A stretch of 64,000 nucleotides of DNA from Lysinibacillus pinottii (GCF_024753545.1 NZ_JANTOO010000001.1:113124-177123); one strand, 5' to 3'. Positions 26,471-35,548 are shown, counted from the first letter of the stretch. Made by a program: numbers and translations. The notes: a model not told the origin generated them from the sequence alone.

Positions 26471-26671
26471 ATGACGAACATACATCTTCATCCTAGAAAG
26501 AATGAACGGAATGTAATGAAACTATTAAATTTAGTCTATCGTAGCGAGCGGATACCGAATCAATCGAATTACGTTTCTCAGCAGATTTTATTAACGAAGA
26601 AATAATCAATGAGTAATAGGTTCTTTGAGCGAAAATATGTATGAGCCGCTGCCATAAAACGAAATAAACAT

Positions 26672-26706
26672 CAAAAAGTCGCCCCTATATAGGCGACTTT
26701 TTGATG
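26672..26706. terminator. Terminator-like hairpin
   Basis: AAAAAGTCGCC/GGCGACTTTTT perfect stem; usable on either strand, probably for the GNAT gene on the minus strand. The preceding 200 bases hold only possible gene debris. Confidence 0.75.
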
Positions 26707-26773
26707 CTATTCATTTGAAGATTGGAGCGCAAACATTTTTATAAAATTGCTCTATAGCGAGGGAGAAACTATA

Positions 26774-27235
26774 CTATAATTCAAAGCGCATCGTATGGTT
26801 TATATCCTTAAACCCAAGTTTTTCATATAAGGCTATAGCTCCTTTATTTCCAGACAGAACGTTCAACTCCAAGTAATTTAATTTGCGAGTATCAGCCCAT
26901 TTCTTCGCTTCTAACAGTAAGGCAGACCCGATTCCTTTACTTTGGTATCGCTTTCCAACAATGACATCAATAATAAAGGCGTAAGTGTATTCGACCATGC
27001 ATGTATAGCGAGGAGTCGTCATCTCCTTTATTAATAAAAATCCTAGGATTTCATGATCTTTTTCAGCGATTAAAATATCCGAATCATCCTCGATAATGGT
27101 ATATCGAATAAAATTAACATCTTGTTTAGCAGGTCTGATATATTTAGGTTGTAGAATAGACATTTCTAAAAAGAGCTCTTGGTATAACACCTCGATCTGT
27201 GGAATGGCATCAAGTGTGGCAATTTTTATTTCCAT
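26774..27235 (-). CDS. GNAT acetyltransferase
   Basis: 153 residues from the second ATG (27235), 9 bases after GGAGG; the first ATG is only 3 bases away. The acetyl-CoA loop is 'VGKRYQSKGIGSALL' (Q/RxxGxG) and 'NYLELNVLSGNKGAIALYEKLGF' is the usual C-terminal strand-helix. GNAT enzymes transfer acetyl groups to small molecules or protein amines; the substrate is unknown. Confidence 0.9.
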   Translation of the reverse strand: MEIKIATLDAIPQIEVLYQELFLEMSILQPKYIRPAKQDVNFIRYTIIEDDSDILIAEKDHEILGFLLIKEMTTPRYTCMVEYTYAFIIDVIVGKRYQSKGIGSALLLEAKKWADTRKLNYLELNVLSGNKGAIALYEKLGFKDINHTMRFEL

Positions 27236-27313
27236 CGTCATATACCTCCATTTATGTTTTACTAATATGGAATATTTTACATGATTGGATGAATAATAGA
27301 AAGGGGGGAGAGC

Positions 27314-27709
27314 ATGAGATTATGGCATGTGGATGTAATAGGCTTCCTACCAAAAGGGCAGCTACTTTCACAATGGCGAGAATTAAACAGTATATTTGCC
27401 AAGGAAGATAAGCATATACTCATTAATTATATTTATGAATATCCTAAAGACGACTTGTTTATTTATACGGAAATGGTCATTGCTGAAATGAAGAAGCGTG
27501 GCTATCAAATTAGAGCCTATGAAAAAATGAATAAATACTTTGAGGATTTAGGGCCTGTCGAGGCAAAAACACCTTTTAAGCAACATCATAATAGGGAATA
27601 TCTTGAAATTTGTTATTATAATTTAAAAGAGAAATTTATTCGCGGTCAGAAAGATTATGATGAGGACATGTATCAACAATTATGTATGTTTGTAAATAGC
27701 AATCATTGA
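27314..27709 (+). CDS. TIGR02328-type protein (pyrimidine dimer glycosylase-like)
   Basis: 131 residues. The start 'MRLWHVDVIGFLPKGQLLSQWRELNSIF' and 'KHILINYIYEYPKDDLFIYT' match a conserved small family that databases group with the pyrimidine dimer DNA glycosylase fold. The N-terminal Arg/Trp-His region is kept. DNA-repair activity for this branch is not established to my knowledge. AGGGGGGAG precedes the ATG, and the HAD gene begins about 20 bases after its stop, so they probably form an operon. Confidence 0.7.
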   Translation: MRLWHVDVIGFLPKGQLLSQWRELNSIFAKEDKHILINYIYEYPKDDLFIYTEMVIAEMKKRGYQIRAYEKMNKYFEDLGPVEAKTPFKQHHNREYLEICYYNLKEKFIRGQKDYDEDMYQQLCMFVNSNH

Positions 27710-27729
27710 TAGGGAAGGTGGGGTTGGCC

Positions 27730-28350
27730 ATGCTACAGGCTATTATTTTTGATGTAGATGGGACGATGTTGGATACAGAAAAAGCGATTTTACAGTCGCT
27801 GCAAAGGACATTGCGTGAGGAAACGCAAAAAGAATATGCTTGTGAGGAATTACGATTTGCCCTAGGTATTCCAGGGAAGGACACATTACAGCGTTTAAAC
27901 GTTGAGGATATAGAGGCGGTTCATCAAAAGTGGTCTGCAGCTGTTCTTGATTTTTCTCATGAGGTTTCCGTCTTCCCTAATCTGGAAGCGGTCATCCAAT
28001 CCTTAGCAAGTAAACCATTAGAGCTCGGCATTGTTACATCGAAAACTAGACAAGAAGTAATAGATGAATTTGATCCGTTTGGGTTAAGTGAATATTTCAC
28101 CCAAATTATTAGTGCCAGTGATACGGAGCAACATAAACCCCACCCAGAGCCTCTTTTAAAATGTCTGGAATTATTGCAGATAGCCCCTGAAAATGCTATC
28201 TATATAGGGGATTCCATATATGATCTACAATGCGCAAAAGATGCAGGAGCGAAATTTGCCCTTGCCCTGTGGGGTGCCAAAACGACTGAGGGGTATGAAG
28301 AGGCGGATTATGTGTTACAGGAACCGTCGGATATCCTGACCCTTATATAG
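27730..28350 (+). CDS. HAD-superfamily hydrolase, subfamily IA
   Basis: 206 residues. 'IIFDVDGTMLDTEKAI' contains the nucleophile Asp (D8) and acid/base Asp (D10). 'IVTSKTR' is motif II, 'KPHPEPLLKCLELL' motif III Lys, and 'YIGDSIYDLQCAKDAGAK' motif IV. It is similar in layout to phosphoglycolate or beta-phosphoglucomutase-type phosphatases; the substrate is unknown. It is read from the ATG at 27730 with GGAAGGTGGGG upstream, as the second gene of a pair. Confidence 0.9.
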   Translation: MLQAIIFDVDGTMLDTEKAILQSLQRTLREETQKEYACEELRFALGIPGKDTLQRLNVEDIEAVHQKWSAAVLDFSHEVSVFPNLEAVIQSLASKPLELGIVTSKTRQEVIDEFDPFGLSEYFTQIISASDTEQHKPHPEPLLKCLELLQIAPENAIYIGDSIYDLQCAKDAGAKFALALWGAKTTEGYEEADYVLQEPSDILTLI

Positions 28351-28351
28351 A

Positions 28352-28386
28352 AAGAAGGTGTATCCATTATGTGATACACCTTCGAC
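28352..28386. terminator. Bidirectional terminator
   Basis: GAAGGTGTATC (28354-28364) pairs perfectly with GATACACCTTC (28373-28383) between two convergent genes. Confidence 0.8.
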
Positions 28387-28388
28387 TA

Positions 28389-28859
28389 TTAATCCCAAAT
28401 TTTCGGTATCGTCACTTTCGCTGTTCGCAAATAATCCAGTAATTGCCCCGTATGAACGGACTCATGATAGGCAATCCTCAGCAACATATCGCCTAAATTT
28501 CTTATGTATCCTACATCTGAGCGGTCAATTTGAATACTTGTTAAATCCTCATCTGTGAATGATTGAACTGTTTCGATAAATTCAAGTCTATAGGGCGCTG
28601 CCGTTAATAATTCTGCTTCAACAGTGGAGTATGCTTGGTCTTCAAAGGGTGAGTCATAATCAGTTAGACTACCTTTATTTTTAATTGCTAGATGGTAATA
28701 ATGCTCACTTTCAAGAACATGTCTTACCATTTCGATGCAAGACATAGCCTCATTGTCGGGCTTCCAAAGTAATTTTTCTTGGGGGATCGACGTCCAAAGT
28801 TTTATACTACGTCTACGTACTTCTTCAAAATTTAATACTAGTACATCAATTGAATTCAT
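28389..28859 (-). CDS. DinB-family protein
   Basis: 156 residues. 'EAMSCIEMVRHVLESEHYYH' and 'LLRIAYHESVHTGQLLDYLR' carry the conserved histidines of the DinB/YfiT metal site. The protein begins MNSIDVLVLNFEEVRRRS, as is usual for the family. It is likely a thiol- or metal-dependent enzyme of unknown substrate. GGAGGAAGAATATG is a clear start. The terminator at 28352 is shared with the convergent HAD gene. Confidence 0.85.
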   Translation of the reverse strand: MNSIDVLVLNFEEVRRRSIKLWTSIPQEKLLWKPDNEAMSCIEMVRHVLESEHYYHLAIKNKGSLTDYDSPFEDQAYSTVEAELLTAAPYRLEFIETVQSFTDEDLTSIQIDRSDVGYIRNLGDMLLRIAYHESVHTGQLLDYLRTAKVTIPKIWD

Positions 28860-29126
28860 ATTCTTCCTCCATTCGCTAGTATAATAAAATTATACACGAA
28901 TGTACGTTCTTATGGGGAGCTATTTCTATCAGCTTAGCGTATGATTCTTTAATTGTTTATATAAAAAATCATAAATTTGGCTTGTGCTTTTTTCTTCACT
29001 ATTTGTATAACACGTCTATTATGTTAAAGATACTTTCTGACGTGGTGATTCGCAAAAAATAATTCTTGGTACCGATCATCTTGGTACATTTCCTCAAACC
29101 AATCATTCTGTAGTAGTCTTTCCAAA

Positions 29127-29494
29127 TTGCGATCGAATTTTCTTGTATGTAAAGTCGTAGAACCATTCAATGCATTGGCTAAAATTGCTAACAAATTGGG
29201 TGTTCAGGAGATACAATCCTTTTTGACACTTGCTGCGGTACGAGAGAAGTGCAACGGTATCTCCCAATTTTGGTTGGGTTCTTTATCGCAGTACATTCTT
29301 CGTCAGTTTCGATTATATGCGAAACTGGATGGGGTGACGATTTTTACTTTACTGTTGAAAAAGGTTACCAACGTGCAGTTGTGAAAATTAACTTAGATGC
29401 ACGATTTATTGAAGATAGGTTAACTTACCGTGAAATATTAGAAATTAAAGACAAAAACTTTATATCAGCATATAAAGAATTTTTTTATAAATGA
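29127..29494 (+). pseudogene. Fragmented gene, family not recognised
   Basis: Two overlapping plus-strand frames show coding-like sequence but no intact gene. The C-terminus (about 29313-29494) reads ETGWGDDFYFTVEKGY, RAVVKINLDARFIED, TYREILEIKDKNF and so on to a TAA, which looks like a real protein end. The sequence before it is in another frame and has no start with a ribosome site. On the minus strand, 29016-29180 also reads coding-like (RNLERLLQNDWFEEMYQDDR), so two broken genes may abut here. Confidence 0.45.
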
Positions 29495-29618
29495 AATTTT
29501 ATTAGTCGTGTAGGGTAGTTATCAATAACTTATAAAAAGTAAAAGAGGCATGCAAAAATCATTTATTAAGTGAATTTTAGATTTTTTACTTCGCGAAGTT
29601 AAATATGCCTTCCTAAAT

Positions 29619-29660
29619 CAAAAAATGTTGGACCGATTGTATCCTGGTCTACCATTTTTT
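29619..29660. terminator. Terminator-like hairpin
   Basis: AAAAATGTTGGACC pairs with GGTCTACCATTTTTT with a mismatch, followed by T-rich sequence. Confidence 0.6.
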
Positions 29661-29814
29661 CTTTTTGTCCCAACATCTTTAAGGATTGAGAGTAGCAACA
29701 GATAATTCTTTTTAAGATTAAATGTAAAAAATTTCATTTTATAGAAGGGATATTCCAATTTAGTGTTGAATTAATAAAGTGTGTAATAAAATACCAAAAA
29801 TAGGAGGTTTTATT

Positions 29815-30510
29815 ATGTCAAAGGCGAAAAAAATAATTTTGCCAGTATTAATGATCTTTACTATTTTTTGTTTAGGTTTTTCTCCAGCTCAAGATATGTC
29901 TGTGCAAGCTAAGGATTCTCCGAGTGTTGTTGTAGTTTCTGGCAAACTTGCTAAGGAACTGGTAAATTCGACGCTCCGAGCAGTCAAGGAGGGTGAAGTT
30001 GAGAATGTAGCTCCTGTGTCTGCTTTTGATTTGGAAGGTTCGAGTGTGTACACTGTTGGGGGTGGAGTTACGGTTGTTACAGTTCCTTTGCATGGGGATT
30101 ATAGCCTTCCTAGTAATATAACAGTATTCTTCGATGAGGATAATACTGTATTACAAACAAATGAAATGTTGGTTACCAAGAATGATTTAGGAAACTTCCG
30201 AGTTGAGACGTATTTGGATGGATCACTTAGTAATTCTGTGGATACTGAGCTTGCATATATTACAGATGAAGAGATGCTTGCAGAGGAGCCAGTTATGGAA
30301 GCGATGGGTGTAGGAGCAGTGGCGAGTTGTCTTGGTGCAGTACTTGGTATTGGTGCTACGGCGGCATATATTATTGCAGTTGCGTGTGGTGGTTCGTGTG
30401 CAACACCGACACCAGTGACTGCTGCGATATGTGCTGCATGTATTGGTGCATATGCAGTTATTGGTGCCGGTGGTATTGCCGGAGCGGTAGCTTGTTTCAA
30501 TTACCTGTGA
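29815..30510 (+). CDS. Secreted Cys-rich peptide-toxin-like precursor
   Basis: 231 residues from the ATG at 29815 (AGGAGG upstream). A signal peptide (KKIILPVLMIFTIFCLGF, cleavage near VQA-KD) is followed by a soluble, acidic middle part. The last 66 residues are extremely hydrophobic, Gly/Ala-rich and hold six cysteines (172, 191, 195, 206, 209, 227). No cysteine occurs in the middle part. Processed C-terminal hydrophobic peptides of this kind are seen in SdpC and halocin C8 precursors. A small membrane gene follows 9 bases downstream and would fit an immunity role. Toxicity is inferred, not shown. Confidence 0.7.
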   Translation: MSKAKKIILPVLMIFTIFCLGFSPAQDMSVQAKDSPSVVVVSGKLAKELVNSTLRAVKEGEVENVAPVSAFDLEGSSVYTVGGGVTVVTVPLHGDYSLPSNITVFFDEDNTVLQTNEMLVTKNDLGNFRVETYLDGSLSNSVDTELAYITDEEMLAEEPVMEAMGVGAVASCLGAVLGIGATAAYIIAVACGGSCATPTPVTAAICAACIGAYAVIGAGGIAGAVACFNYL

Positions 30511-30519
30511 GGTGAATAG

Positions 30520-30717
30520 ATGCATAAGGTTTTGGCAATTTCGATTTTGGGAATGGGTATAACTGGGGCCGTTTTAATCATCTCGGTCGCATTGTTATTC
30601 AAATCTCCAATTGGAAATGTGGTACTGATGGTTACAGCTGCTTCAACAATAGCATTCATTATATTCGCTGTTGCAGCTTTAGTATTTCGTCGGCGATTAG
30701 ATGCAAATAGAGAGTAA
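30520..30717 (+). CDS. Small two-pass membrane protein, candidate immunity protein
   Basis: 65 residues. Two helices (VLAISILGMGITGAVLIISVALLF and VVLMVTAASTIAFIIFAVAALVF) and a basic end (RRRLDANRE). The ATG lies 9 bases after the stop of the toxin-like gene, with GAGGTGA overlapping that stop, so the two are translated from one transcript. Small membrane partners of secreted peptide toxins usually protect the producer. A 19-bp terminator follows. Confidence 0.65.
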   Translation: MHKVLAISILGMGITGAVLIISVALLFKSPIGNVVLMVTAASTIAFIIFAVAALVFRRRLDANRE

Positions 30718-30775
30718 TATATTTATTAAATTAATAACGAGAATAAAAGGGGTTGGGAAAAAACAATCTCTACTT

Positions 30776-30825
30776 AAAAAGCCTGTGAATTTTTACGAAC
30801 AGTAAAAATTCACAGGCTTTAAATT
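30776..30825 (+). terminator. Very strong terminator
   Basis: A perfect 19-bp stem (30778-30796 with 30802-30820, core GCCTGTGAATTTTTAC) with a five-base loop, T-rich after. It ends the toxin-like pair. Confidence 0.9.
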
Positions 30826-31105
30826 TATATCTGAAGAGATTTAGTTTTATATATCGAAGAAGGAAATAAAGAACAAAAGCAATGAAAATCAATAATAAAT
30901 TAAACACTAATCACAAGATAATATTAGGAGTGCATGTATTCGTTCAAAAACAAAAAACCTACTATATTTACAACTGATTATGTTCATTTTTTTTAGTTAT
31001 GGCAAGACAATATTATTATGCTTACTTTCAATGTTAATAATGATTAACCAAATGAATGAAGTAGACCGTTCTTATCTCTCGTATTCAATGACCGAAAAAT
31101 GGGAA

Positions 31106-31190
31106 GGGCACACCCCTCGGAAGTGCCCCACAGTAACAAATCAGGAGATGCCTTGTTAAACGACTTTCGCTTAACATTACTATTTATATG
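31106..31190 (+). repeat. Two-hairpin intergenic element, copy C
   Basis: Hairpin 1 (GGGCAC/GTGCCC, 31106-31128), linker CACAGTAACAAATCAGGAG (31129-31147), hairpin 2 (TGTTAA-CGA / TCG-TTAACA, 31154-31176) and TTACTATTTATATG. The stems differ in sequence from copies A and B but keep pairing. It lies between convergent genes. The region 30830-31100 before it has no recognisable gene. Confidence 0.75.
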
Positions 31191-31270
31191 ATTGGATAAC
31201 TTGGTTTTGTAGACCCTTGTACCGACCCTTAAAAAAATCTATTTATAATTATAGGCTATATGAAGAGATA

Positions 31271-31305
31271 AACCAGGTACCCATTATTTATGAGTACCTG
31301 GTTTA
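31271..31305. terminator. Terminator overlapping the end of a minus-strand gene
   Basis: AACCAGGTAC/GTACCTGGTT stem with CCAT/ATGA near the loop. It covers the last codons of the gene at 31284. The same hairpin sequence recurs near 39334 and 41510. Confidence 0.6.
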
Positions 31306-31547
31306 TTGTATGAATGAGGATGAAATTGTCTATGTAAAAAATGGATGCCTATAAAAATGCTGCTGACACCGATGATTCTTAATAATACGTTTTGGAGAAA
31401 TTGCCTATCGTCTACTGTGATAACGATAAACATAAGGCCCATTGTTAATAATGCAGAGCCAAAGATCCCTTTTATTACTCTCATAAAGATGTTCGGTTGA
31501 TAATGTTGCAGAAATAATCGCTCCTTTCTGAAAAGTAAAAGGATCAC
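31284..31547 (-). CDS. Small two-pass membrane protein
   Basis: Up to 87 residues; the start is uncertain (AGGAG lies close to base 31520, an internal ATG at 31484 lacks a site). Two helices (IKGIFGSALLTMGLMFIVITV and LLRIIGVSSIFIGIHF) and a basic, His-rich tail (HRQFHPHSYNKPGTHK). No family is recognised. Confidence 0.5.
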   Translation of the reverse strand: MILLLFRKERLFLQHYQPNIFMRVIKGIFGSALLTMGLMFIVITVDDRQFLQNVLLRIIGVSSIFIGIHFLHRQFHPHSYNKPGTHK

Positions 31548-31611
31548 TAGGCTGGTTTAAGTGACCCTTTCATTATATTGAAGGGATATTTCTAGGTGCT
31601 AAAGGGATGTA

Positions 31612-31776
31612 TTAGTATCCACCACTCATAAAACTAGCGCCAACGATAATTAAAAGAATGAAAAGAACAACGATTAATACAAATGATGAACCGTTATAGC
31701 TGCCGCCATTGTCGCCGCCATAATAACAACCGCCACTGTTCATATTACCTACATTTCCGCCGTATCCGTATCCCAT
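31612..31776 (-). CDS. YjcZ-family sporulation-type peptide, 54 aa
   Basis: Starts MGYGYGGNVGNMNSGG, continues Gly/Tyr/Asn-rich, then one hydrophobic helix (FVLIVVLFILLIIVGASF) and MSGGY. This is the hallmark of YjcZ/YjcZ-like small proteins of Bacillales, many of them spore-associated. AAAGGAGGGATC precedes the ATG. A shorter relative lies at 39954. Confidence 0.85.
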   Translation of the reverse strand: MGYGYGGNVGNMNSGGCYYGGDNGGSYNGSSFVLIVVLFILLIIVGASFMSGGY

Positions 31777-31799
31777 TGAAGATCCCTCCTTTCTACAAC

Positions 31800-32150
31800 C
31801 TATAATATGTAGGAGGGGAGGATAGAGAAATGTTATTTACCCTATACTAGCTTATTTATTTTCAAGAATAGCATAAATAGAGGGAAATAAAAGAGGCTAT
31901 TCTTTCAGCAAGTATGGTCGTCTCCCCCTAAAGGTACGTTCCTTCCGATAAAGAATCTGTCTATTGGGTTCTTTTTTTATAAAGAAACCGTCTAAATGTG
32001 TCTTAGTGTTCAAAATTCGAAAGAAAATATTCCTAAATATAACATTTTATGTTGATATTTTTACATAATATGTTATTTTTATAGAGGTAATATAGTACTA
32101 AAAATTAAATATATTACCAAAAAACCTGAATAGGACTATAGGAGGATATA
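31800..32150 (+). other. Leader/promoter region of the collagenase gene
   Basis: 350 AT-rich bases upstream of a secreted peptidase gene. A weak AAGAA/TTCTT hairpin with a T run lies near 31958-31982. No open frame was seen. Confidence 0.4.
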
Positions 32151-32152
32151 AC

Positions 32153-35100
32153 ATGAAGAAAAAATTTACATTCAATCAGTTATTAATTGGGGTTAGTACA
32201 ATGGCCATTTCGTTAGGTGGGTTACAGGCTGAAGCATCCGCAGCAGAAAAAACACCGTATAATGTATTACAAATGAAACCTATTGGCATAGAAATGCCGA
32301 AAGATGAAATGGTGCATTCCACTATGGCAGAGGAAACATTATCCTATGAAGAACGTTTGGAAATTGGAGATTTTTCACAACGCCCTGCTCCAACTTTAGA
32401 GCGCATGGATACACAGCAATTGCAAGAGCAGTACTCGATGGCAGAGCTAAATAAAATGAGCGATCGGGAGCTTATTCATACGCTTGGAAATATACGTTGG
32501 TTCCAAATTACAGACTTATTTCAATTCAATGATGACACAAAAGCCTTTTATCAAAATGAAGAGCGCATGCAAGTAATTATCAATGAGTTAGGGAATAGAG
32601 GAAGCTCTTTTACAAAAGATGATTCAAAGGGGATTGAAACATTTGTTGAGGTACTCCGTTCTGCTTTTTATGTAGCGTTTTATAATAATGAACTAGGTTA
32701 TTTAAATGAGAGAAGTTTCCATGATAAGTGTTTACCAGCATTAAAAGCAATAGCCAATAATCCGAACTTTAAACTTGGTACAGATGAGCAGGATAAAGTA
32801 GTATCTTCTTATGGAAAATTAATAAGTAATGCTTCTAGTGATGTGGAAACCGTTCAATATGCTACGAAAATTTTAAAACAATATAACGACAATCTTTCTA
32901 CATATGAAGCCGAAAATTCAAAAGGACAAGCTATTTACGATTTAATACAGGGTATTGATTATGATTTACAGTCGTACTTATATGATACTCGTAAAGAGGC
33001 TAATACAACGATGTGGTATGGAAAGATTGATGGCTTTATTGAGGAAGTTAATAACATTGCGCTTATACATAATGTGACGGATAACAATAGTTGGTTAATC
33101 AATAATGGCATTTATTATGCAGGGCGTTTAGGGCAGTTCCATAGTAAACCGGATAAAGGTTTAGAAGTTGTGACACAGGCGATGCATATGTATCCCTATT
33201 TAAGTGAAGCTTATTTTGTGGCAGTAGAGCAAATTACGACCAATTATGGTGGACGTGACTTACATGGTAATACGGTGGATTTACAAAAAGTACGTGAAGA
33301 AGGAAAAAAACAGTATCTACCGAAAACATATACATTTGATGATGGATCGATTGTATTCAAAACGGGAGATCAAGTAACGGAAGATAAAATTCAAAGATTA
33401 TACTGGGCTGCAAAAGAGGTAAAAGCACAGTATCATCGTGTAATCGGGAATGATAAAGCACTGGAGCCTGGTAATGCTGACGATGTCTTAACAGTTGTCA
33501 TTTATAACTCTCCCGATCAATATCGATTAAACCGTCAATTGTACGGATATGAAACAAACAATGGTGGTATTTATATTGAAGAGACTGGAACGTTCTTTAC
33601 ATATGAACGTACACCTGAGCAAAGCATTTATAGTTTGGAAGAACTGTTCCGACATGAATATACGCACTTTTTACAAGGAAGATTTGAGGTGCCTGGTCTA
33701 TTCGGGACAGGTGATATGTACCAAAATGAGCGATTAACATGGTTCCAGGAAGGAAATGCAGAGTTTTTTGCTGGGTCAACACGTACAAATGATGTTGTGC
33801 CACGTAAGAGCATAATTAGTGGGCTGTCACATGATCCGTCACAACGCTATACAGCTGAACAAACAATGTTTGCAAAATATGGTTCCTGGGAATTCTATAA
33901 CTATTCATTTGCATTACAGTCTTATATGTATACTCATCAATTTGATATGTTTGATAGAATTCAAGATTTAATTCGCGCGAACGATGTGAAAAATTATGAT
34001 GACTATCGTGAGTCGTTAAGTAAAGATTCACAGCTTAATATGGAATTCCAAGCGTATATGCAGCAATTGATCGATAACCAAGAAAAATATGAGGTGCCAC
34101 AAGTAGCAGAGGATTATTTAATGCAGCATGAACCAAAAGCATTAAACGAGGTTCAGCAAGAAATTGTCGATATGGCACAATTGCAGGATGCAAAAATGAC
34201 CAAGCATCAGTCTCAATTTTTTAATACATTTACACTCGAAGGGACATACGTAGGTAGTGCCACACAGGGTGAGTCTCAGGATTGGAAAACGATGAGTAAG
34301 CAAGTAAACCAAGTGCTGGACCAATTATCTAAAAAAGAGTGGAGCGGCTATAAAACAATGACAGCGTATTTTGTCAATTATCGTGTAAATGCGGCTAACC
34401 AGTTTGAGTATGATGTGGTTTTCCACGGCGTTTCTACAGATGAAGGCGAAACGCAAGCACCAATTGTAAATATAAATGGTCCATATACAGGCATGACCCA
34501 TGAAAGTATTCAGTTTAAAAGTGATGGGACAAAAGATAAGGATGGAGAAATAGTTTCTTATCTTTGGAATTTTGGGGATGGCACAACAAGTGAAGTGGCA
34601 AACCCTACTCATGTATACGAAAAAGAAGGAACTTACAATGTGACATTAACAGTGAAAAATAATAAGGGACTAGCAAGTAAGGGGCAAACAATTGCAACTG
34701 TTCGAAAGGGAGGACAGACAGAGCAAGAACAAGCAACAATCATTCCATTTAATAAACCACTAAAAGGTAGTTTGATTGATAATGATACAAATGTCTATCA
34801 ATTTGACATTACGTCTCCAGAAGAACTAGATATTTCTGTTGTAAATGAAAATCAAATTGGTATGACATGGGTGCTCTATCATGAATCTGATATGCAAAAC
34901 TATGTAGCATATGGACAGGAAGATGGAGATACAATCAAAGGTAAGTTTAATGCGGAGCCAGGAAAGTATTATTTATATGTTTATAAATTTGATAATAAAA
35001 ATGGGACATATACCGTTCAAGTACAAAATGATACAAAAGCTGAGATAGAACCAAACAATCGTCCAGAAGAAGCCACTATACTTCCATTTAATACACCATT

Positions 35101-35371
35101 AAAAGGTCGATTAATGGATGATGATCATACGGATGTTTACGAATTCAATGTTACATCTCCAAAAGAACTAGATATATCTGTTTTAAATGAAAACCGAATT
35201 GGTATGACATGGGTGCTTTATCATGAATCAGATAGTCAAAATTATGCATCTTTTGGACAGGAAGAGGGAAACATGATAAACGGTAAATTACATGCAGAGC
35301 CAGGAAAGTACTATTTATATGTTTATAAATTTGAGAATGAGAACGGAACATATACAGTACAAGTGCAGTAA
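32153..35371 (+). CDS. colA: Secreted collagenase, peptidase family M9
   Basis: 1072 residues. Signal peptide (1-30, ends ASAAE). M9 N-terminal activator region about 80-370; catalytic domain with HEYTH (501-505) and third zinc ligand Glu533 in FQEGNAEF, 28 residues after the second His as in clostridial ColG. A PKD-like domain is near 769-855 ('WNFGDGTTSEVANPTHVYEKEGTY'), then two pre-peptidase C-terminal (collagen-binding-type) domains at about 862-962 and 965-1072, closely similar to each other. The enzyme cuts native collagen outside the cell. AGGAGG precedes the ATG and a terminator follows. Typical of B. cereus-type and clostridial collagenases. Confidence 0.95.
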   Translation: MKKKFTFNQLLIGVSTMAISLGGLQAEASAAEKTPYNVLQMKPIGIEMPKDEMVHSTMAEETLSYEERLEIGDFSQRPAPTLERMDTQQLQEQYSMAELNKMSDRELIHTLGNIRWFQITDLFQFNDDTKAFYQNEERMQVIINELGNRGSSFTKDDSKGIETFVEVLRSAFYVAFYNNELGYLNERSFHDKCLPALKAIANNPNFKLGTDEQDKVVSSYGKLISNASSDVETVQYATKILKQYNDNLSTYEAENSKGQAIYDLIQGIDYDLQSYLYDTRKEANTTMWYGKIDGFIEEVNNIALIHNVTDNNSWLINNGIYYAGRLGQFHSKPDKGLEVVTQAMHMYPYLSEAYFVAVEQITTNYGGRDLHGNTVDLQKVREEGKKQYLPKTYTFDDGSIVFKTGDQVTEDKIQRLYWAAKEVKAQYHRVIGNDKALEPGNADDVLTVVIYNSPDQYRLNRQLYGYETNNGGIYIEETGTFFTYERTPEQSIYSLEELFRHEYTHFLQGRFEVPGLFGTGDMYQNERLTWFQEGNAEFFAGSTRTNDVVPRKSIISGLSHDPSQRYTAEQTMFAKYGSWEFYNYSFALQSYMYTHQFDMFDRIQDLIRANDVKNYDDYRESLSKDSQLNMEFQAYMQQLIDNQEKYEVPQVAEDYLMQHEPKALNEVQQEIVDMAQLQDAKMTKHQSQFFNTFTLEGTYVGSATQGESQDWKTMSKQVNQVLDQLSKKEWSGYKTMTAYFVNYRVNAANQFEYDVVFHGVSTDEGETQAPIVNINGPYTGMTHESIQFKSDGTKDKDGEIVSYLWNFGDGTTSEVANPTHVYEKEGTYNVTLTVKNNKGLASKGQTIATVRKGGQTEQEQATIIPFNKPLKGSLIDNDTNVYQFDITSPEELDISVVNENQIGMTWVLYHESDMQNYVAYGQEDGDTIKGKFNAEPGKYYLYVYKFDNKNGTYTVQVQNDTKAEIEPNNRPEEATILPFNTPLKGRLMDDDHTDVYEFNVTSPKELDISVLNENRIGMTWVLYHESDSQNYASFGQEEGNMINGKLHAEPGKYYLYVYKFENENGTYTVQVQ

Positions 35372-35426
35372 TGAAGGGAAGGAAATGCAAATAGTAGTAT
35401 AGAAAATATGCCCGTTCAGCGGTAGA

Positions 35427-35466
35427 CAATAGCCATCGAGAGGATTCACTCTTGATGGCTTTTATC
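35427..35466 (+). terminator. Terminator of the collagenase gene
   Basis: AGCCATCGAGAG pairs with CTCTTGATGGCT with one G-T pair, followed by TTTT. Confidence 0.85.
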
Positions 35467-35548
35467 AATATGATAGGTAAAGTAGATGGAAAGCAGTTCG
35501 ACTCGCTGTAGTGGCAATCATCGGCCTTACGTTTACGAGCTCTAAATG

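Noticed and set aside
30099..30525. Minus-strand Thr/Cys-rich frames opposite the toxin-like gene
   Set aside because: They mirror the Gly/Ala/Cys codons of the plus strand and have no start signals.
33597..34612. Several minus-strand open frames inside the collagenase gene
   Set aside because: They are shadows of a well-supported coding sequence, with no ribosome sites or family features.
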